Shown in pieces: positions 16,303-25,571 of a stretch of 64,000 bases of DNA. Both the position numbers and the translations under genes were made by a program. The notes beneath the pieces are model-generated. The model was not told the origin of the DNA, ran no database searches, and was given only the letters and a program-made list of their open reading frames with translations. Each line of letters starts with the position of its first letter. Positions within the stretch are counted from its first letter, which is position 1. The stretch is from JAGWRI01 sp963728785. Lineage in GTDB: Bacteria; Gemmatimonadota; Gemmatimonadetes; Gemmatimonadales; Gemmatimonadaceae. The stretch lies in NCBI GenBank assembly GCA_963728785.1, contig CAVSKV010000004.1, positions 186,001 to 250,000 of the forward strand. The letters are read 5' to 3'.

Positions 16303-17889
16303 TCAAGCGGTGCGGTGGCGACCAGGCCATCGCTGGTCCCCCCCCGCTTTCGCCCGCTCCAATCCGCGCACCGCCTCCACACGCTTCGGTGTCCGCTGGA
16401 GCGCGATCTGGAATTCGTGCTCCGCCGGGCCAAACCGCCGCATGCCGAGCAACACTTCGCCCAGCAGTTCGTGCGATGGCTTGTCCACTTGCGGCGGTCC
16501 GAACGCGTACGCCATGGAGTCTTCCACCACGGTCGCGCGGTGCAGGAGGGCGACCGCGGAATCGGAATCGGGCCGTGCGGCGGCCAGCAGGACCTCGGCC
16601 GTGAGTTCGAGCGACTGCACCTGGAATTGCTTTCGCAGTTCCACGTCGCCCGGCTCGGGTTCAGCGGCCGACGCGAACTGGGCCAGCAGTCGCTGCCGCG
16701 CCCGCTCGAAACCGTCGAGAGCCTGGGTCGCGATTGCCGGATCACCGCGGCGCGCAGCAGCGAAGCCTCGGGTGAATTCCCAGTCGGCGCGTGGGCCCGG
16801 CGCGTCGCCGAACTCCGGCGTCCACCTCATGACGTCGCCCGCCCAGTCTTCGGTGTCGATGACGTACCGCGACCACATGCCAACGGCCGACCAGAGGCTG
16901 GAGTTGTCGGGATCGCGCTGCACGCCCGAAACGGGCGCCGCCTGCCGCTCGCAGCCGTCGAGCAGGGCCCGCGCGTCTCTGAACCGACCGAGCTGCAGAT
17001 AGCCGTACTCGAGCCAGAAATTGTAGTGGCCGCAGAACGTAGGGGCCTGCCCCCGCGCCTTGCGCGCCGCATTCACCACACGCATGGCGTTGACGTTGGC
17101 GCGCACCACGTCGTTCCACATGCCGAGCGCCATGAAGATATGAGACGTCATATGCTGGGCGTGGCCAGCGTCGGGGGCGATCGCGGACAGCGCGCGGGCA
17201 GCGGGGAGGGCCTGGGCCGCGTGCTCGGGATCGTCCATGCCGTGAATCCAGTAGTGCGCGGCGCCGGGGTGCTGTGGGTTGCGCGTGAACACGCTCTCGG
17301 CGATGACAGCGGCCCGGAGGTAGGTGGGCACGTTTCGAACGCCCTGGCTGAGGCCGAGCAGTGACAGCGCATAGAATGAGCGGGCCTCGTCGTCGCCGGG
17401 ATTGGCGCGGAGAAGCGCCTGCATGGCCTGCGAGTACAGCGTGTCGCGCCGCGCCTTGGGGCCGTCGCCGTATAGCAGATCCACGGCGTGCAGATAGCCG
17501 CGTTCGCGCGGTGTGGCGGCTCGGGCTTCACGCTCGGCGGCAGTGGGCGCGCACCGGGCGAGCGCGGCGAGCGCCGCGGGCCTGTCCTGTTCGTTCCATA
17601 CTCCGTGGGTGTAGGTCATCGCCTCGCCCCAGTAGGCCATGCCCATTCCGGGGTCGATGCGCTCGGCGTCGCGAAAGTGAGCCAGCGCATCGTCGTATTC
17701 AAAGACGTGCAAGAGCAACACGCCGCGGACGAAGCTGCTCTCGGCCGCCGCGGAATGCGTGGACGTAGGGAAGGACACCGTGCCGAGCCCGCGAATGGTC
17801 ATCGGCTTGGCGGTCTGCGCGGAAGCCGTTCCGCCAAGCGAGAGCAAGAGGGCTGCCGCAGCCATGGAGGCACGGGGGAGTCTGGGCAT
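16303..17889 (-). CDS. exported TPR-repeat protein
   Basis: A 528-residue protein with signal peptide MPRLPRASMAAAALLLSLGGTASAQ. Helical repeats of TPR type run through the protein: FVRGVLLLHVFEYDDALAHF at residues 53-72, AYWGEAMTYTHGVWN, YWIHGMDDPEHAAQALPAAR, HMTSHIFMALGMWNDVVRAN and, at the C-terminus, GEVLLGMRRFGPAEHEFQIAL. Conserved His residues (HYWIHGMDD, AGHAQHMTSHIF) are typical of this group of uncharacterised exported TPR proteins. It is probably a periplasmic scaffold, partner unknown. It lies 64 nt downstream of the esterase gene in the same direction. Confidence 0.75.
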   Translation of the reverse strand: MPRLPRASMAAAALLLSLGGTASAQTAKPMTIRGLGTVSFPTSTHSAAAESSFVRGVLLLHVFEYDDALAHFRDAERIDPGMGMAYWGEAMTYTHGVWNEQDRPAALAALARCAPTAAEREARAATPRERGYLHAVDLLYGDGPKARRDTLYSQAMQALLRANPGDDEARSFYALSLLGLSQGVRNVPTYLRAAVIAESVFTRNPQHPGAAHYWIHGMDDPEHAAQALPAARALSAIAPDAGHAQHMTSHIFMALGMWNDVVRANVNAMRVVNAARKARGQAPTFCGHYNFWLEYGYLQLGRFRDARALLDGCERQAAPVSGVQRDPDNSSLWSAVGMWSRYVIDTEDWAGDVMRWTPEFGDAPGPRADWEFTRGFAAARRGDPAIATQALDGFERARQRLLAQFASAAEPEPGDVELRKQFQVQSLELTAEVLLAAARPDSDSAVALLHRATVVEDSMAYAFGPPQVDKPSHELLGEVLLGMRRFGPAEHEFQIALQRTPKRVEAVRGLERAKAGGDQRWPGRHRTA

Positions 17890-17953
17890 CGGTCACGAAC
17901 TCTGCGTCAGGGGATGGAGCAGGGCGAGAGCGCCTCGGGCACGGCGCTCCCGG

Positions 17954-19711
17954 CTAATACTTCCACGCGTTTGTGTTCTCTCCGGCGGGCGCATGTCGTG
18001 TGATCGCCGCTGCCATCTCGCGCAGCAGGTCGGTGTTCGTCGTGTGCTGCCAGCCGTGCCCCTTCTCAGGCCGCCCATACCGGAACGTTCCCGGCACGTG
18101 CGGCGCATGCGTCGAGTCCATGAACGTTTGCAGATCCATGACGGCCAGATTGAGATAGAAGTTATCCATGTCGCCGACGTCCACGTGGATCTTGTCCACG
18201 AGATCCGGGCCCACAGTCGCCCAGTTCTTAGCCAAGTACGCCTGGAGGTCGTAGCCATGATCGCGCATGTACGTGATCACCGCCCGGTTGATGTGGCCGG
18301 TCGTCTTGTCCCACAGCGGCTCCGGGTATCCGTCGGCCCCCACCGGACTGTACACGGACTCCCAGGCTTCCAGCTGCTCGCCTGACCGGCCGTGGCTGGC
18401 AAGCACGTTCTCGAGGCGGCTGAAGTCGCGAATGCTCAGCCAGGGCTGACCGTCGTTGTCGCGCATGATCCAGCGCTCCGGATGGAACCACTCGCTGGTG
18501 GGATCGAACGGCGCTATGCCGTGTCCTGACACGACGAATGCGTTGGTATCCGTGTAGGCGTCGACGGTGCCGTAGTGGTGGAAATCCACCGGGTCCGGGT
18601 ACAGCGTCCATGTACCGCCGAAGAATGTCGCGTGGTAGATCTGCAGGGCGATCGATTCCCATCCGCCGGTCGAGCCCCCGGTGAGCACTCGCGCGTACGG
18701 TTTGGCGATGATGCGATAGTGCGACTCGACGTACGGAATCAATTCGGTCATGATCGCGTCGCCGTAGGGCCCGTTGTTGGCCGAGTTGACGGCGTAGGAA
18801 TCATCGAAGTACGGCGTCGGGTGCTGGAAGGTGACGGCGATCATGCGCGGCGTTCCGGCGCCCATCCAGTGACGGGCGAACACCCACGGGGCGTCCATGT
18901 TGTACGAGGCGAACAACGCGCGGTAGCTGGGCGGCATCGGAAAGCTGTCGGGGCTGAAGCCGAGCGGCGCGCCGAGTCCGAAATGTCCCTGCTCGTAGAC
19001 CACCGGGTAGTGGACGTCGGGGTGTTCTTCATATCCGGCCGGCAGCAGCACCGTGGCGCCCAGGTAGATGGGATGGCCCCAGAACCTGGTGAGCAATTCG
19101 CTCTGGATCTTGATGTGCTTCACCCATTTCGTGTCGGGTGGCAGGGCAACCGGGGGAAGGGTGCGGGTGAGGGAGATCGGAATGTCGTAGCCGGCGCCGC
19201 GATCGATGTGCACGCGCTGCGGTGTGCTCACGAGGTTGCCCGGCGACCGCGCGAAGTTCTGGCCTTCCCACTGGTCCGTGTGGGCCCAGATCGTGTGGCC
19301 GTCGGCGCGATGGAACTCGGTATACACGTTCATCACCGCCTGCACCCAGTAATCGCCCGCGGGAATATCACTCAGCGATGCCGTAGGATATCCCGGTGTT
19401 GTGGCATCGATCACGGCTGGTTGGCCGGGCGCAAGCGCGCTCACGTCGGCACCGAAGAACGGGGTGCTCTCGGTGAACGAACCCGCCCCGAGTCGCGGTT
19501 CCGGCGCGGAATCGCGGGACACCACGAGGAATACGCGTCCGGTGATCGGCTGGGCGTGGACGGAGGCTGGAAAGGATATCTCGAACCGCTGGGGCGCCGC
19601 GGTCGCGCGAACGAGGTGCGCGGCGATCGGCAGGCGGACCGGTGACGTCGGCCCGGTAAAGGCACCCAGGCCGGAGGCGGCGAATGCTATGGCGAGACTG
19701 AGAACGCGCAT
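17954..19711 (-). CDS. exported alpha/beta-hydrolase fold esterase
   Basis: A secreted hydrolase of the putative-esterase (esterase D-like) type, 585 aa. The signal peptide is MRVLSLAIAFAASGLGAF. An N-terminal beta-rich domain (about residues 40-200) precedes the hydrolase domain. The nucleophile elbow is LTGGSTGGWES, and later His residues (RPEKGHGWQHT) include the probable catalytic His. PVVYEQGHFG and YGDAIMTELIPYVESHYRII are typical of the family. The start at 19711 is chosen for the signal peptide. Substrate is unknown; esters on polysaccharides or peptides are both plausible. Confidence 0.75.
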   Translation of the reverse strand: MRVLSLAIAFAASGLGAFTGPTSPVRLPIAAHLVRATAAPQRFEISFPASVHAQPITGRVFLVVSRDSAPEPRLGAGSFTESTPFFGADVSALAPGQPAVIDATTPGYPTASLSDIPAGDYWVQAVMNVYTEFHRADGHTIWAHTDQWEGQNFARSPGNLVSTPQRVHIDRGAGYDIPISLTRTLPPVALPPDTKWVKHIKIQSELLTRFWGHPIYLGATVLLPAGYEEHPDVHYPVVYEQGHFGLGAPLGFSPDSFPMPPSYRALFASYNMDAPWVFARHWMGAGTPRMIAVTFQHPTPYFDDSYAVNSANNGPYGDAIMTELIPYVESHYRIIAKPYARVLTGGSTGGWESIALQIYHATFFGGTWTLYPDPVDFHHYGTVDAYTDTNAFVVSGHGIAPFDPTSEWFHPERWIMRDNDGQPWLSIRDFSRLENVLASHGRSGEQLEAWESVYSPVGADGYPEPLWDKTTGHINRAVITYMRDHGYDLQAYLAKNWATVGPDLVDKIHVDVGDMDNFYLNLAVMDLQTFMDSTHAPHVPGTFRYGRPEKGHGWQHTTNTDLLREMAAAITRHAPAGENTNAWKY

Positions 19712-19890
19712 GGTTAGGGGCTCGCGGTGGGAAGGTTGGGACAAACGATAATGCTCCGGGGCGGCAAAGGCGACCGGTGCCGTCTCCGGCATGCCGCGGA
19801 TCGCCCCATTGCGACCTCGGCGGCTCTGACACATAGGTTCAACGTTCCGGCGTCAGCGTGGCTTCCCGGGTCGGCTTGCCAGGAGGCATC

Positions 19891-20247
19891 ATGACCCTGC
19901 ATTCCGTTCGCGTTGCACGAATCGTTGCCGTGGGGGCCATCGTTGCCGGCTGTCAGACCCCGACCGCCGTCTCGATTGCGAGCAGCACCAGTCAACGGAT
20001 ATCGGCGAAGGTCGGGCAGGAAGTGGATATCAAGCTTCAGACCATTGGGCCGGGCGCTTATGACAGCCTGCCGTCGGTGTCGTCACCCATCGCGAAGTTC
20101 GTGAGCATGTCCTATGTCGGGCCGTTCGTTCCCGCGGGCCCCACGCAACTCTTCAAGTTCATGGCCGTGGCGCCGGGTGACGCGATCGTCGATTTCCGGA
20201 ACCCGGTGCAGTCAAGAACGGTCGAGGACACGATCAGCGTCCGCTGA
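19891..20247 (+). CDS. small lipoprotein of unknown function
   Basis: A 118-residue protein with a lipoprotein signal (VAVGAIVAGC). The mature part starts GQEVDIKLQTIGPGAYDS and looks all-beta. No family is recognised; a chagasin-like inhibitor was considered, but its loop motifs are missing. AGGAGG lies four bases before the ATG at 19891, giving strong support for this start. The divergently transcribed esterase gene begins 179 nt away. Confidence 0.7.
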   Translation: MTLHSVRVARIVAVGAIVAGCQTPTAVSIASSTSQRISAKVGQEVDIKLQTIGPGAYDSLPSVSSPIAKFVSMSYVGPFVPAGPTQLFKFMAVAPGDAIVDFRNPVQSRTVEDTISVR

Positions 20248-20349
20248 GGTACCGGGGGGAGATTGCGCGAGTGGCCCCGGCGGTGCAGAATCTACCGGGC
20301 GCCGATCACCTCCGTTCCGCGCACCGAACCAACGACCGGGGCCACCATC

Positions 20350-20805
20350 GTGAGCTACGTGGACGGGAATCTCCTGACGGGCGAGGAAGTGACGTTCCGG
20401 ACCCGGCTCCATTGGAACGTGTACGTCGGCCCTGCACTGCTTTCGCTGCTCGTATTCGTGCCGCTCACCTGGCTGGCATACAGATCGCAGCGCCCGGTGG
20501 TGGCGGTCGCTCCCGTCGCGGCGATCGTGCTCGCGCTGTCGAGCGCGTTCCTGCGCCGTCGATCGTCGGAATTTGCGGTGACCAACAAACGCGTGATCAT
20601 GAAGATCGGAGTGTTCCAGACGCGCTCGGTGGAACTGCTGCTCCCGAAGGTCGAAGGCATGACGGTGAACCAGGGCCTGATGGGCAAGATGCTCGGCTAC
20701 GGAGACATCATCGTCACCGGCAGCGGCGGCACGCGGGAGCAGTTCTCGGACATCGGCAAGCCGCTCGCGTTCCGCCGCGCGCTGCAGACGGCGACCAGCG
20801 CCTGA
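20350..20805 (+). CDS. PH-domain (DUF304-like) membrane protein
   Basis: A 151-residue protein with two membrane segments (VGPALLSLLVFVPLTWLAY and VVAVAPVAAIVLALSSAFL), followed by a bacterial pleckstrin-homology domain: SSEFAVTNKRVIMKIGVFQT, SVELLLPKVEGMTVNQGL and GYGDIIVTGSGGTREQF. These are clear bPH_2 (DUF304) features. The GTG at 20350 is chosen because upstream sequence does not resemble the family. Function is unknown. It is likely cotranscribed with the next membrane-protein gene, 13 nt downstream. Confidence 0.8.
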   Translation: MSYVDGNLLTGEEVTFRTRLHWNVYVGPALLSLLVFVPLTWLAYRSQRPVVAVAPVAAIVLALSSAFLRRRSSEFAVTNKRVIMKIGVFQTRSVELLLPKVEGMTVNQGLMGKMLGYGDIIVTGSGGTREQFSDIGKPLAFRRALQTATSA

Positions 20806-20818
20806 GGCGCAGTGGGCG

Positions 20819-21304
20819 GTGAGTTCGCCACAGCCACACCGCGACCGCGTGCTCGAACTGATCGCGGCGTTCAAGCTGGTCAAGGCGCTGCTGCTGCTCA
20901 TCGTGGTGGCCGGCGCATTCGAATACGTGCGACCGGCGATTACGGCGCGGGCGCGGGAATGGGTGGGCGCGATCTCGTTCACCGGCGAGCCGCGATTCGT
21001 GCGCGACCTGCTCGCGTGGCTGAGCGGCACGAGCGCCGCGCGCATTCGCGAGCTTGGCCTGGTGGCTCTGGGCTACGCAGTTCTCTACACGCTAGAGGGC
21101 GTGGGCCTCTGGCTCGAGCGGCGGTGGGCCGAGTATCTGACCGTCATCGCCACCGCGTCGTTCATCCCGTTCGAGGCGATCGCCCTCCTGGGCGGCGTAA
21201 CCGGCCCAAAGTTGTTCACGTTCACCGTGAACATGCTAGTGTGTGCGTATCTGGTGTGGCTCCTGCAAAGCAGGAACGGGACGCCGAAGCGCCCCGTTCC
21301 GTAG
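20819..21304 (+). CDS. DUF2127-type membrane protein
   Basis: A 161-residue integral membrane protein with about four hydrophobic helices. The motif order (DRVLELIAAFKLVKALLLL, AVLYTLEGVGLWLERRWAEYLTVIAT and PFEAI) is that of the DUF2127 family. Function unknown. GTG start at 20819. An inverted repeat in its last codons (21273-21300) probably ends transcription against the convergent Dps-like gene. Confidence 0.82.
   Translation: MSSPQPHRDRVLELIAAFKLVKALLLLIVVAGAFEYVRPAITARAREWVGAISFTGEPRFVRDLLAWLSGTSAARIRELGLVALGYAVLYTLEGVGLWLERRWAEYLTVIATASFIPFEAIALLGGVTGPKLFTFTVNMLVCAYLVWLLQSRNGTPKRPVP
21273..21300. terminator. hairpin between convergent genes
   Basis: GGAACGGG at 21273-21280 pairs perfectly with CCCGTTCC at 21293-21300 around a 12-nt loop. 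It overlaps the last codons of the DUF2127 gene and lies 22 nt from the end of the convergent Dps-like gene. There is no T-run, so it may be a weak or factor-assisted terminator. Confidence 0.55.
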
Positions 21305-21321
21305 CCTGACTCTTCACCCGG

Positions 21322-21894
21322 CTATCCGTGCGCGCTCGCCACGTGCTCGAATAGGAACCAGACCTGCATCTCGTTGGTGCGGATCACGTCGCTCACGACG
21401 AGGTCATTGGTGCCGTCGTCGCCCGCCTTGGCGGCGTCACGCGCCGTAGCCCGTGCCGCCTCGAGCACGATCTCGTGCGCGCGGAGGAGCCGCTGGATCT
21501 GCGCGTCAGCCGTTTCGCGACCACGCGGCGGCCGCGGAATGGCCGTGATCTCGGCCACGTCCTGCGCCATCGCGATGCTGAGGCCGCCGAGCATCATGAT
21601 GCGCTCGGCAAGCGAATCCACCAACGCCGCCTGTTCGCCGAAGTGCTTGTCGAACAGCAGGTGCAGTTGGTAGAAGCCGGGGCCCGATACCTGCCAATGA
21701 TGCTTCTTGTACATGTCGCGCAACGTCATGGTGTCAGCCAGCAGCTGATTCAGGTTCTCCACCGATTCCCTGCATGCCGTTTCGGAGAGCGCGATCGGCA
21801 GCTTGCGCTCGTGGCCGAAGGCTTGGGTGACGTGATGTTCGGCGTGCGAGGGCATCTTGTCCCGTACGGGCGCCGGTCTGGTAGTGGTCGTCAT
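21322..21894 (-). CDS. Dps-like ferritin (starvation/iron-storage DNA-protection protein)
   Basis: A Dps-family protein that oxidises and stores iron in a twelve-subunit shell and may bind DNA. The ferroxidase-site pattern is present in KHHWQVSGPGFYQLHLLF and DKHFGEQAALVDSLAERI (His, Asp and Glu positions). At 190 aa it has a basic N-terminal extension longer than the shortest family members. AGGAGG lies seven bases before the ATG at 21894. It is convergent with the DUF2127 gene. Expression in stationary phase or oxidative stress is expected from the family, but no binding site was identified. Confidence 0.88.
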   Translation of the reverse strand: MTTTTRPAPVRDKMPSHAEHHVTQAFGHERKLPIALSETACRESVENLNQLLADTMTLRDMYKKHHWQVSGPGFYQLHLLFDKHFGEQAALVDSLAERIMMLGGLSIAMAQDVAEITAIPRPPRGRETADAQIQRLLRAHEIVLEAARATARDAAKAGDDGTNDLVVSDVIRTNEMQVWFLFEHVASAHG

Positions 21895-21996
21895 GTTGCG
21901 TACCTCCTTTCTTTCACATGAACGGATTTGCCGACCGATGACAAGTGGTCAAGAGCCGTACGCGGGCGCGGTGATTCCCCGACGTGCGTCCCTCCC

Positions 21997-22491
21997 GTGA
22001 CGATCCGTGCGTCGAGTCCCGGCGCGGACCCCCGCTACGTGGCCGCCACCGGGGGGTTCGGTGCGCTGATCGCGAGGTCCGGCCGCCGCATCGTGTACGG
22101 GGGGGAAACACCGGCCTGATGGGCGCGCTGGCAGACGGCGCCCTCGCGGCGGGAAGTCGTGGCGTCGATGCACGAACGCAAGGCGCGGCTGGCCGACATG
22201 GCGAATGGGTTCGTGGCGCTGCCGGGCGGGCTTGGCACGCTGGAGGAGTTCACCGAGATCTGGACCTGGGGGCAACTCGGGCTCCACGCCAAGCCGTATG
22301 GGTTGCTGAATATCGCCGGGTGCTACGATGGGCTGTTGGCGTTCCTCGATCACGCGGGGTCGGAGCGCTTCGTGCGCCCTGAACACCGCGCGATGGTTCG
22401 GGTGGCCGACGATCCGGCGGCGCTACTCGATGCGATGGAATCCGCACCGGCGCCCGCACAGCTCAAGTACATCGATCGGTCGGCGACGTAG
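21997..22491 (+). pseudogene. degraded LOG-family (TIGR00730) phosphoribohydrolase
   Basis: Three pieces of one LOG-family protein lie in order but in different frames: SSPGADPRYVAATGGFGALI with RRIVYGG (about 22010-22105), NTGLMGALADGALAAGSRG (about 22110-22165), and SMHERKARLADMANGFVALPGG through to the C-terminus (22165-22491). The second starts after a frameshift in the conserved GGG loop. Between the second and third pieces about 35-40 residues normally found in the family are missing. Intact members cleave cytokinin-type riboside monophosphates. The remnant keeps the PGGxGTxEE motif, but without the N-terminal half it cannot form the normal active site. Confidence 0.75.
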
Positions 22492-22499
22492 CAACGTTA

Positions 22500-22976
22500 C
22501 TACCGCTCCCAGAAGTGCGGCGGCTCGATGTTCAGCGCGCGCAGGTAGACGTAGCCCTGGCCGCGGTGGTGGATCTCATTGTCGATCACGTACATGACGA
22601 GGTCGCAGGCACGGCCTTCGTAGTAGCCGAACGCCTTGATGGTTTCCTGAAAGCGCGCCGCCGGAATCTTGGGCCAGAGGTCGTTCATCTCGGCGGTGGA
22701 CGCGTCCCACAGGCGCAGGACCTCGGTCCTTGGCCTGATGTCGTTCGCGACCGACTGCGACCAGTCGCCGGTAAGCACGCCATGAACCGTTGGCGCGGCC
22801 ATGCGCAGCAGCTCTACAGCCATCGTGCCGAAGGGGCGCATGCCGCCCACCGCAAAGGTGTTGAATTGCTCGTCAGGAAAGGCCTCGATCACGCGGCGGG
22901 TGAGTCGGCGGTGGCCCTGCCAGTGGTCGAGCAGGGCTTGCGGAGTGAGAAATACGGCGGGTGAAGTCGCGGTCAT
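22500..22976 (-). CDS. DinB-family protein
   Basis: A four-helix-bundle DinB/YfiT-type protein of 158 aa. The metal-binding His cluster is visible at the C-terminus in YVIDNEIHHRGQGYVYLRAL, with an earlier His in ALLDHWQGHRRLTRRVIEAF. Related proteins are thiol-dependent transferases or have no known role. The ATG at 22976 has GAGGA eight bases upstream. The divergent lipoprotein gene starts 178 nt away. Confidence 0.85.
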   Translation of the reverse strand: MTATSPAVFLTPQALLDHWQGHRRLTRRVIEAFPDEQFNTFAVGGMRPFGTMAVELLRMAAPTVHGVLTGDWSQSVANDIRPRTEVLRLWDASTAEMNDLWPKIPAARFQETIKAFGYYEGRACDLVMYVIDNEIHHRGQGYVYLRALNIEPPHFWER

Positions 22977-23153
22977 GGCATGATTCCTCGTGCGTGAATG
23001 GTGGGGCGACTGAGCCAACGATTTGTCGGAATCTTCGGTATTTGTTCGGGTACGAGAAAGTATGCAGCCCGATCGTGGCCCGCAAGTCGCGGCATGGGTG
23101 GCATACTATTAAGAAGTGATTGCGCACCCGCAGGATCGCAGGACTCCGAACGG

Positions 23154-23564
23154 ATGATCCAGAAATCGAGCCTCGGTGGGCGTATCGGTTGGGCACTCGC
23201 CATCGCTGTGATGCTCGCCGCGTGCGGCGGTATCGGCGGTAGCGGCGACCACTGCATCGCCGAGCCGTGCCCGATGCCGATGGCGCTGAACGTGACCGTG
23301 ACGACGGCGGCCGGCGGTCCGGTGCCCGGGGCGTCGATCGCGGTGAGCGGCGCCGAAACCGGCGGCGGTCCGTGCGGATCGGACAGCACGGCGACGGTGT
23401 GCGTGGTACCGGGCTACGCCGGCCAATACACGATCACGGTGAGCGCGCCGGGGTATCAATCGGCGAGCAAGACGCTGAACGTCACCGGGAAGCAGCCCAG
23501 CGGGTGCGGCTGCCCCACGACGGACACACAGCAGGTGACGATGGTGCTCACGCCGGCGAGCTGA
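23154..23564 (+). CDS. lipoprotein with carboxypeptidase-regulatory-like domain
   Basis: A 136-residue lipoprotein: signal ALAIAVMLAAC, then a short Gly/Ser linker and a beta-sandwich resembling CarboxypepD_reg domains (LNVTVTTAAGGPVPGASIAV, YTITVSAPGYQSASKTLNVT). Four further Cys residues could form disulphides. Function unknown. The start at 23154 is chosen for the lipoprotein signal. It is convergent with the kinase gene, 19 nt apart. Confidence 0.7.
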   Translation: MIQKSSLGGRIGWALAIAVMLAACGGIGGSGDHCIAEPCPMPMALNVTVTTAAGGPVPGASIAVSGAETGGGPCGSDSTATVCVVPGYAGQYTITVSAPGYQSASKTLNVTGKQPSGCGCPTTDTQQVTMVLTPAS

Positions 23565-23583
23565 ACCCGCGACTCGCAGGCGA

Positions 23584-25386
23584 TCACGCGGGTGTCGGCT
23601 CACGCATTTCGAGGGCGGCGTCCACCCGCTGGGCCAGATCGCGTGCGCGGGCAATGTCGGCGGTGAGTTCGTCCACCGACGCCCGGCCGGCGTGCAGGCG
23701 GAGCAAGTCGAGGCGCAGGTTCTCGATGGCGGTCACCGCGCTGGCCAGGCGCTCCGCCTTCGACGGGTCGGCGACATCCAGCCGGTGAAGCACGGCGGCG
23801 TCGGCCTGGAGACGCGCGAGGAGCGCGGGCACATCGGCGAGCCGCCGGCGCTGCTCGCCGGGGAGGGCGTGGTACAGGTCTTCCGTGGCGCGCGCCAGCA
23901 GCACCGCGGTTGGCTCGGCGGACGGCGCGACCTGTTCGGTCCTCACGGTGCGGCTGGCGACGCGGAACAGCCAGCGGCCGAACCTGCCAGCCATAAGCCG
24001 ATTCCAGAAGGTACCTGGCTTGCCAGCTCGCAGATCGCGCCAGACGCGGCGAGTCACGATGGCGGGAGTCGTGATGCCGACGATGAAGAAGAGGAGGTCC
24101 AGCCCGTACGTGTGCAAGTCGTTGGCAAGGTAGAAACTGACCGAGGTGAGTGCGAGCCCGCCGAGCCCCGTGAGCCACGTCCGGGGACCCACGCCATGGG
24201 GCGGCTCGGTCGCGCGCTCGAGATCGTGCTCGCGGTCGGCGACGACCGCCGCCGCTCGCACGGCGTCGTGCCGGTAGCCGTCGCGGATGAGCGTGCGGGT
24301 CTCGCCTACCAGCTGGATGGCGCGCGTGCCGGCGATTCCGATCAGCGAGGCGGCGACGAGGAATTCGATTGCCGTCGCGATGCCGAAGAAGTCGCCGGCG
24401 AACAGTTTCATGATCTCGAATGCCACGACGGTCGCGGCAGCCGTGATGCCGAGCGGTGCGATCTCGCCCCCGATGCGCTCGGCATCGAGCACGTAGCGGC
24501 GCACGGGCGCGGGCACGATCCCCAGGCTGCCGCGGGCTTCACCGACCGCCGCCGCAAAGGCGTCGGCCGATTCGAACCGCTCGGCGGGCGATTTGGCAAG
24601 CAGGCGGTCCACGTCGCTGGCGAAGTTGCCCAGCAGGCGCGGCGCAGCGCGCCGAATGGGCGGCGCCGGCTCCTCGGCGTGCATGAGCAGGAGGGCGTGC
24701 GGACTCCACGACTCGAAGGGCAGGCGGCCGGTGGCCGCGAAGTAGGCGGTGACGCCGAGCGAGTAGAGGTCGCTGCGGCCGTCGACGTCGTCCCCGCGGG
24801 CCTGCTCGGGGCTCATGTACTGCGGAGTGCCGCAGGGCACTCCGCCCCCGGGGTCGAGCGACTGGGTGACGCGGGCGATGCCGAAGTCGGTGACGAGGGC
24901 GCGGCCCGTGCCGCGCTCGAGAAGGATGTTGTCGGGCTTCACGTCGCGGTGCACCACGCCGCGGGCGTGCGCGTGTCCGAGCGCCCAGGCCACCTCCTGC
25001 GTGATGCGCATGACCTCGCCGGGGGCGAGAGGGCCGCCGCGGCGGACGCGCACACCAAGCGTCTCGCCATCCACGAAGGTCATGACAAAGAAGACGAGGT
25101 CGCCTCGCTCCTCGACGGCGTGGATGGCCACGATGTGCGGGTGCGACAGCCTGGCGGCGGTGCGCGCCTCGCGCAGGAAGAGCGCGCGGAGGTCGTCACG
25201 CTGGGCGAGGTCCGGCGGAAGCAACTTGATGGCGACGGGTCGGTCGAGGGCGACGTCGCGCGCGAGGAAGACAACGCCCATGCCGCCGCGACCGAGTTCG
25301 CGCTCGATGGAGTAACGCCCCTTCACGGCGCCCTGAAGGGCGAGGAACTCGGGTGTGACCGGGTGAGGGATCGGGGTGAGCGACAT
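23584..25386 (-). CDS. Hanks-type serine/threonine protein kinase with membrane C-terminus
   Basis: A 600-residue kinase. N-terminal catalytic domain: Gly-rich loop GRGGMGVVFLA (32-42), Lys54 in VAIKLLPPD, HRDVKPDN at 146-153, DFGIAR at 167-172 and GTPQYMSPEQARG. All catalytic residues are present. After about residue 300 come two pairs of hydrophobic segments (GITAAATVVAFEIMKLF, AIEFLVAASLIGIAG, then TWLTGLGGLALTSVSFYL and GLDLLFFIVGITTPAIV). A C-terminal helical, probably coiled-coil tail follows (about 510-595). There are no PASTA repeats, so this is a different type from PknB. Ligand and targets unknown. Confidence 0.92.
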   Translation of the reverse strand: MSLTPIPHPVTPEFLALQGAVKGRYSIERELGRGGMGVVFLARDVALDRPVAIKLLPPDLAQRDDLRALFLREARTAARLSHPHIVAIHAVEERGDLVFFVMTFVDGETLGVRVRRGGPLAPGEVMRITQEVAWALGHAHARGVVHRDVKPDNILLERGTGRALVTDFGIARVTQSLDPGGGVPCGTPQYMSPEQARGDDVDGRSDLYSLGVTAYFAATGRLPFESWSPHALLLMHAEEPAPPIRRAAPRLLGNFASDVDRLLAKSPAERFESADAFAAAVGEARGSLGIVPAPVRRYVLDAERIGGEIAPLGITAAATVVAFEIMKLFAGDFFGIATAIEFLVAASLIGIAGTRAIQLVGETRTLIRDGYRHDAVRAAAVVADREHDLERATEPPHGVGPRTWLTGLGGLALTSVSFYLANDLHTYGLDLLFFIVGITTPAIVTRRVWRDLRAGKPGTFWNRLMAGRFGRWLFRVASRTVRTEQVAPSAEPTAVLLARATEDLYHALPGEQRRRLADVPALLARLQADAAVLHRLDVADPSKAERLASAVTAIENLRLDLLRLHAGRASVDELTADIARARDLAQRVDAALEMREPTPA

Positions 25387-25571
25387 GAGGTGATACTACC
25401 GCCTACGGGTGTCGTGCGCCGGAAGATTCGCCGGCACGCGACGCCGGCCATGGCGCGCGATAGCATCGTCGAGCAGAAACGGGGCTCGCGCGGCGCCCCG
25501 TTACCGGACTCCGCGCCCTGCGCGTGCGCGCGCGGGGCACTGCGTCCGCGCGCGGATCGGTTGCGTGCTGG

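Noticed and set aside
19891..20247. Chagasin-type protease inhibitor
   Set aside because: Size and beta-rich look fit, but the loop motifs expected for that family are absent.
22159..22491. A functional 110-residue LOG protein
   Set aside because: It lacks the N-terminal nucleotide-binding half, whose remnants lie just upstream in other frames.
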